From: CAZJYI01 sp964550025
GTDB taxonomy: Bacteria; Verrucomicrobiota; Kiritimatiellia; UBA8416; CAYOBW01
DNA length: 9,209 bases
Direction: 5' to 3'
NCBI GenBank assembly: GCA_964550025.1
Contig: CAZJYI010000283.1
Coordinates: 1-9,209, forward strand
The position numbers and the translations under genes are program-made. Each line of letters starts with the position of its first letter. The stretch's first letter is position 1. Shown here piece after piece: positions 6,329 to 9,209 of this stretch. The notes beneath the pieces were generated by a model. The model saw only the letters and a program-made list of their open reading frames with translations. It ran no database searches and had not been told where the DNA came from.

Positions 6329-7861
6329 CTACTGCCCCAGGATGGTGATCGTCGCTTCGTCCCGGAGGGTTCCGGCGAGGGGGCCGGTTTCCAGGGAGAT
6401 TTCGACCTTGTAGGCTCCTGGCTCTCTGTCCTGGGCTTTCCACGAAAACCCGCAGGTGCCGCCTCACCCGTATTCGAGCGTCGTGGCGACGATCTCGTTT
6501 CCCTGTGCATCGGTGATCCGGAGCGAAGGATGCGACGCCTTTCGAGCGCGTCCCCCGCTTTTGATCGCGGAGAATTGCGAGAATGTCTCCCCATTGGGCC
6601 CGGTCACCTCCGGTGATATGTAGGCGTCCTTTTCAGCCGCAAACTCCGTGGCCGGTTTCACGTCGGATGAGTAGCGGCGGTTGGCGTCGACGGCAACGAC
6701 CGCCAGCGACAGGGGGCCGAGAGGGAGCGTGCGCGTGTCACCCTCACCCACCGTGACGCCGCTGTACTCCTTCAACCGGCAGGTCCAGGCTTCGGCGTCG
6801 GTTCCGTAGGAGAGCTTGGCGTAGGTGATCGTGTACTGCGCGGATGGCGCCTCCACAACGTCGTTGGTAACGGGAAAACCGAAGTAGACATCCGGATCGC
6901 TTTCGCCTTTCAGTCTCGCGTAGGAACAGGTCGCGGGCAGCTTGTCGCCGTCTGCACCAAGAAGCTCCATGCGGAGCTTCCCGGTGGCTCCCTCGTACGG
7001 ATCGAGGATCAGCCTGAAGTCCTCTTCGCGGCTTTCGTTCCCGAGGAAGCGAAGCCGCATGAAGCGTTCACCGTGGTAAATGATGCGGCTGAGCGAATGC
7101 CATCTCGGGCGAGCCTTCTCCTCGGATTCACCCGACGGCCTGAGGTCGAACTGTGCGCGACCGAAGGTGCGGAATCCGCCGTGCAGCGACCCGTCGCGAA
7201 GGAGAACGTCGTAGCCGACGCCGTCGATCTCGCCCGACCCTGTCCACAACGACGCGCCGGACCACATCGGGCAGCCCGTGCTTCCGGGGTCCACGCGCAG
7301 GACCAGTCGGTAGGGTTCCGGTTCTTCCTCTTCACCAGGCAACTGCATGTCGGGCGTAAAGAACAGCTTGCACTTGCTCCGGCTCAGGTAGTGGGACTCA
7401 GGGATACGGCTGGGCAGAATACGCTCATCATCGTCCGGTTCTTGATTGCCGTTCAGGTCCACGTGCAGCGCGACGACCTCGTCGCCCTCGAGCTCCAGGG
7501 CGGACCATTCCCTTCCGGACAGGCGGGGATTGTAGACAGGGCGAATCTTGATCCTCTTCTTCAGGCGCTCGAGATACTTGTTGTCCTCCGAATCACCCGA
7601 GCCCCAACCCGTGGCGGAGCCCGCCCACAGCTCAGGCTCTTCGGACGTGATGCCGCGGTAGGAAAGGGCGAATACCGACGCATTCGTCCCCGGTGGCGTC
7701 GGGTCCTGCACGCTCCGCGGTCTGCCGGCCGGGGCATGCGACACGGTCGGCGCCGGCGGCGGGGGCGGGGCCTGCGCGTCGCGTCGATTGCACAAGACAC
7801 AGAGCAACAGTGCCAGGACTGCCACTGTTCCTGCGAACGCATGCCGGATTGTTCCCTTCAT
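6329..7861 (-). CDS. Secreted beta-rich protein, candidate selenoprotein (in-frame UGA at 6464-6466)
   Basis: No named family recognised. Conventional translation gives 465 residues ending TTLEYG at a UGA (6464-6466). The frame then runs 44 more codons, starting GGTCGFSWKA and ending ATITILGQ, to a TAG at 6329-6331, for a total of 510 residues with UGA as residue 466. In the extension 35 of 44 third positions are G or C by my count, and it has the alternating pattern of closing beta strands. Residues 1-24 are a signal peptide with a long hydrophobic core; no clean lipobox is seen. Residues 31-60 are Pro-rich, and DLNGNQEPDDDE (135-146) resembles a calcium-binding loop. The last ~90 residues look like an Ig-type domain. 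Sec466 and Cys470 would form a Sec-x3-Cys pair, suggesting a redox or metal role. The start at 7861 is chosen for the signal peptide; no good Shine-Dalgarno is visible, and ATG at 7888 is possible. Alternatives are a nonsense mutation or a sequencing error. Confidence 0.7.
6430..6466 (-). promoter_or_regulatory. UGA plus candidate bacterial SECIS hairpin
   Basis: In the mRNA after the UGA, nucleotides +13 to +31 read GGGUUUUCGUGGAAAGCCC. GGG (+13 to +15) pairs with CCC (+29 to +31), and UUU (+16 to +18) pairs with AAA (+25 to +27), with one bulged G. The apical loop is UCGUGG, with GG at +23/+24. CCU (+8 to +10) and AGG (+32 to +34) extend the stem below a GC bulge. Known bacterial SECIS elements sit directly 3' of the UGA with a GG-containing apical loop at about this distance. 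The folding was done by hand. Confidence 0.55.
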
Positions 7862-8004
7862 GAGGCCAGGTATAGCAATCGGTCCCATGGAAGTCACGGC
7901 ATTCTTCGCCGTTGCACGTGCCGGGTGATGGTCTTCCCTTGTGACTTTTGTGGCTAGACAGAAACACGCGGCCATATCATTGTGTCTGACCCAGGGAGGA
8001 AGAC
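7862..8004. other. Short divergent spacer between the selenoprotein candidate and the sialidase gene
   Basis: 143 bp between two divergent starts. It holds the sialidase ribosome binding site. I find no copy of the 19-bp motif from the other divergent region, and no -35/-10 pair with proper spacing. Confidence 0.5.
7993..8000 (+). promoter_or_regulatory. Ribosome binding site of the sialidase-family gene
   Basis: AGGGAGGA, 4 nt before the ATG at 8005. This purine-rich site supports the chosen start. Confidence 0.75.
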
Positions 8005-9129
8005 ATGACGAATACACGAGTGATCACATTTGCAGCATTGGTCTTGCTTGCGGCGCACGCCGCGGCAATTGCGGCGGAAGGCGCGCTGGACAGCTTTCTC
8101 GGGGAACCCGAGCTGGACATCCAGCAGGTCTACAAGGGCGGGCGCTTTCCCAACGTTGTCGTGGCCATGGACGGCACGGTGTTGGCGTTCTGGAACGGCG
8201 TGAAGGTCCGTCGCAGCGAAGACGGCGGCCAGACATGGGGTGACGAAATCCCGGTAGGGAAGGGCCACATGGGCGGCGGCATGACCGTCAATGAGACGAA
8301 CGGGGATATCTTCGCGTTTGTGGGCGAACGTCACCCGCCGACGACGGAGACTGTCTATCGCAGTGCGGACCAAGGGAAGACTTGGGCCGTCGCGCAGGTG
8401 GTCATCAAGCCGGACAGCCGGGGAAACAAACCCGAAATGCACATGAACGAGCACGGCATCACGTTGCGTCACGGCAAACACAAAGGTCGCCTCCTTCGTC
8501 CGGCCCGCTACTACGGTAAGAAGAACAGCCGTGAGGAATGGCCCAGCCACTACACAACGGCAATCTACAGCGACGACGACGGGACGACGTGGAACACGAG
8601 CGAGCCGTTCCCGGCTTTCGGAACGGGCGAGGCCACGGTGGCCGAGTTGTCCGACGGGCGGATCTACTACAATTCACGGCGGCACTGGGCGCCCGAGGGC
8701 ACGAGCCCGCTTCGGCGCTGGATTGCCTGGAGCACGAATGGCGGCGTAAGCTGGAAGGATTTGTCGATCTGCGAAGTGCTCCCCGACGGACCGCAGAACA
8801 CGAACTACGGCTGCATGGGCGGCCTGGCGCGCCTGCCGGTGAAGGACCGCGACATACTGCTCTACAGCAACTGCGACAGCCCGGGCGGGCGCAAACTGGG
8901 CACGGTGTGGGCGAGCTTCGACGGCGGCAAGACGTGGCCTCTCAAGCGCCTTGTCCACGAAGGCAGCTTCGCCTACTCATCGCTGACAGCCGGGCGCCCC
9001 GGCACGAAGAGCGAAGGCCTGATCTACCTTCTGTTCGAGAGCGGCGGCGCCAAGATGGCACGCTTCAACCTGAGCTGGGTCCTGAAGGGCGAGAAGACCG
9101 GTGATGGGGTTGTGCCCGCTTTCCCGTAG
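8005..9129 (+). CDS. Exported sialidase-family (GH33-like, BNR/Asp-box) protein
   Basis: A 374-residue six-bladed propeller protein of the sialidase superfamily. Residues 1-24 are a signal peptide, with likely cleavage after AAIAA. Five Asp boxes (S-x-D/N-x-G-x-T/S-W type) are visible at 71-78, 120-127, 189-196, 243-250 and 304-311. The GH33 active-site frame is largely present. Arg47 in GGRFPN stands for the RIP Arg, Glu209 in GEATVAEL is followed 16 residues later by Arg225 in NSR, Arg296 would be the third triad Arg, and Tyr324 in FAYSSL would be the nucleophile. The loop that normally carries the acid/base Asp, just after the first strand, is short here (AFWNGVKVRR, 61-70) and has no clear Asp. 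True sialidase activity is therefore plausible but not certain, and many environmental homologs have other substrates. It ends at a TAG, so the UGA question does not arise. Confidence 0.85.
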   Translation: MTNTRVITFAALVLLAAHAAAIAAEGALDSFLGEPELDIQQVYKGGRFPNVVVAMDGTVLAFWNGVKVRRSEDGGQTWGDEIPVGKGHMGGGMTVNETNGDIFAFVGERHPPTTETVYRSADQGKTWAVAQVVIKPDSRGNKPEMHMNEHGITLRHGKHKGRLLRPARYYGKKNSREEWPSHYTTAIYSDDDGTTWNTSEPFPAFGTGEATVAELSDGRIYYNSRRHWAPEGTSPLRRWIAWSTNGGVSWKDLSICEVLPDGPQNTNYGCMGGLARLPVKDRDILLYSNCDSPGGRKLGTVWASFDGGKTWPLKRLVHEGSFAYSSLTAGRPGTKSEGLIYLLFESGGAKMARFNLSWVLKGEKTGDGVVPAFP

Positions 9130-9172
9130 GTGGGATGGTTACGACGCTGGTGGCGGGGGGGGAGAAACCCCA

Positions 9173-9207
9173 GAATGATTAAAAATGAATGATGAATTTT
9201 GAAGTGC
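9173..9207 (+). repeat. AT-rich 7-bp degenerate repeat downstream of the sialidase gene
   Basis: Five consecutive 7-nt units: GAATGAT, TAAAAAT, GAATGAT, GAATTTT, GAAGTGC. The AT-rich composition contrasts sharply with the GC-rich genes. The window ends here, so the full extent is unknown. The GGGG/CCCC pairing just upstream (9159-9171) has a 4-bp stem and no U tract, so I do not call it a terminator. Confidence 0.4.
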
Positions 9208-9209
9208 GT

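Noticed and set aside
6318..6410. Possible UGA read-through of the propeller gene (30 more codons to a TAG)
   Set aside because: The protein already ends at a natural propeller strand (DGSVVCMG). The extension is Arg/Ser-rich, and it lies antisense to the much better extension of the convergent gene.
6464..6466. Wholesale reassignment of UGA (to Gly or Trp) in this genome
   Set aside because: UGA is the natural stop of the glycosidase and the propeller gene here and does not occur inside the other three genes, whose Trp codons are UGG. A single site-specific recoding fits better.
5013..6467. Long minus-strand frame opposite the propeller gene (484 codons) that reaches into the 6321-6463 gap
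   Set aside because: It has an Arg-rich shadow composition and no signal or domain. The gap is better explained by the UGA read-through frame of the neighbouring gene.
7948..7980. TTGTGG / TATCAT as a promoter for the sialidase gene
   Set aside because: The spacer is 21 bp, outside the usual range, and no better pair is seen.
9155..9171. G-run and CCCC as a rho-independent terminator after the sialidase gene
   Set aside because: The stem is only 4 bp and no U tract follows.

Overview
The window is a GC-rich (roughly 60-65% by eye) piece of a bacterial genome that carries four large genes, each with a predicted signal peptide. The gene types suggest an environmental member of the PVC group (Planctomycetota, Lentisphaerota, Kiritimatiellota) or Hydrogenedentota. 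They are a GH95-like glycosidase, a very long PQQ-type beta-propeller protein with a methyltransferase-like N-terminus, a BNR/Asp-box sialidase, and an uncharacterised secreted beta-rich protein. This placement is inferred from family distribution as I know it; there is no rRNA or other marker.

Layout: (1) 27-2558, minus strand, GH95-like (alpha/alpha)6-barrel glycosidase. (2) 2559-2936, a divergent intergenic region with three copies of a 19-bp motif, one facing the left gene and two facing the right gene. (3) 2937-6320, plus strand, 1127-residue propeller protein whose linker carries a short inverted DNA repeat. (4) 6329-7861, minus strand, a secreted protein whose conventional reading stops at a UGA (6464-6466). 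The same frame stays open for 44 more convincing codons to a TAG. (5) 7862-8004, a short divergent spacer. (6) 8005-9129, plus strand, sialidase-family protein with five Asp boxes. (7) 9130-9209, a short AT-rich tail with 7-bp repeat units.

The main discovery candidate is gene 4. The UGA lies in the context Y-G-[UGA]-G-G-T-C and is followed at once by a hairpin with GG in its apical loop, at +23/+24 after the UGA, as expected for a bacterial SECIS element. Accepting read-through fills the otherwise unexplained 143-bp gap before the convergent gene and completes a beta-sandwich domain. I read it as a likely previously unannotated extracellular selenoprotein with a Sec-x3-Cys pair. Everything rests on the sequence alone; the presence of selA/selB/selC/selD in the genome is untested.

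Functionally, the fucosidase-like and sialidase-like enzymes suggest a locus acting outside the cytoplasm on fucosylated or sialylated glycans. The propeller and the selenoprotein candidate would be accessory exported proteins of unknown role.
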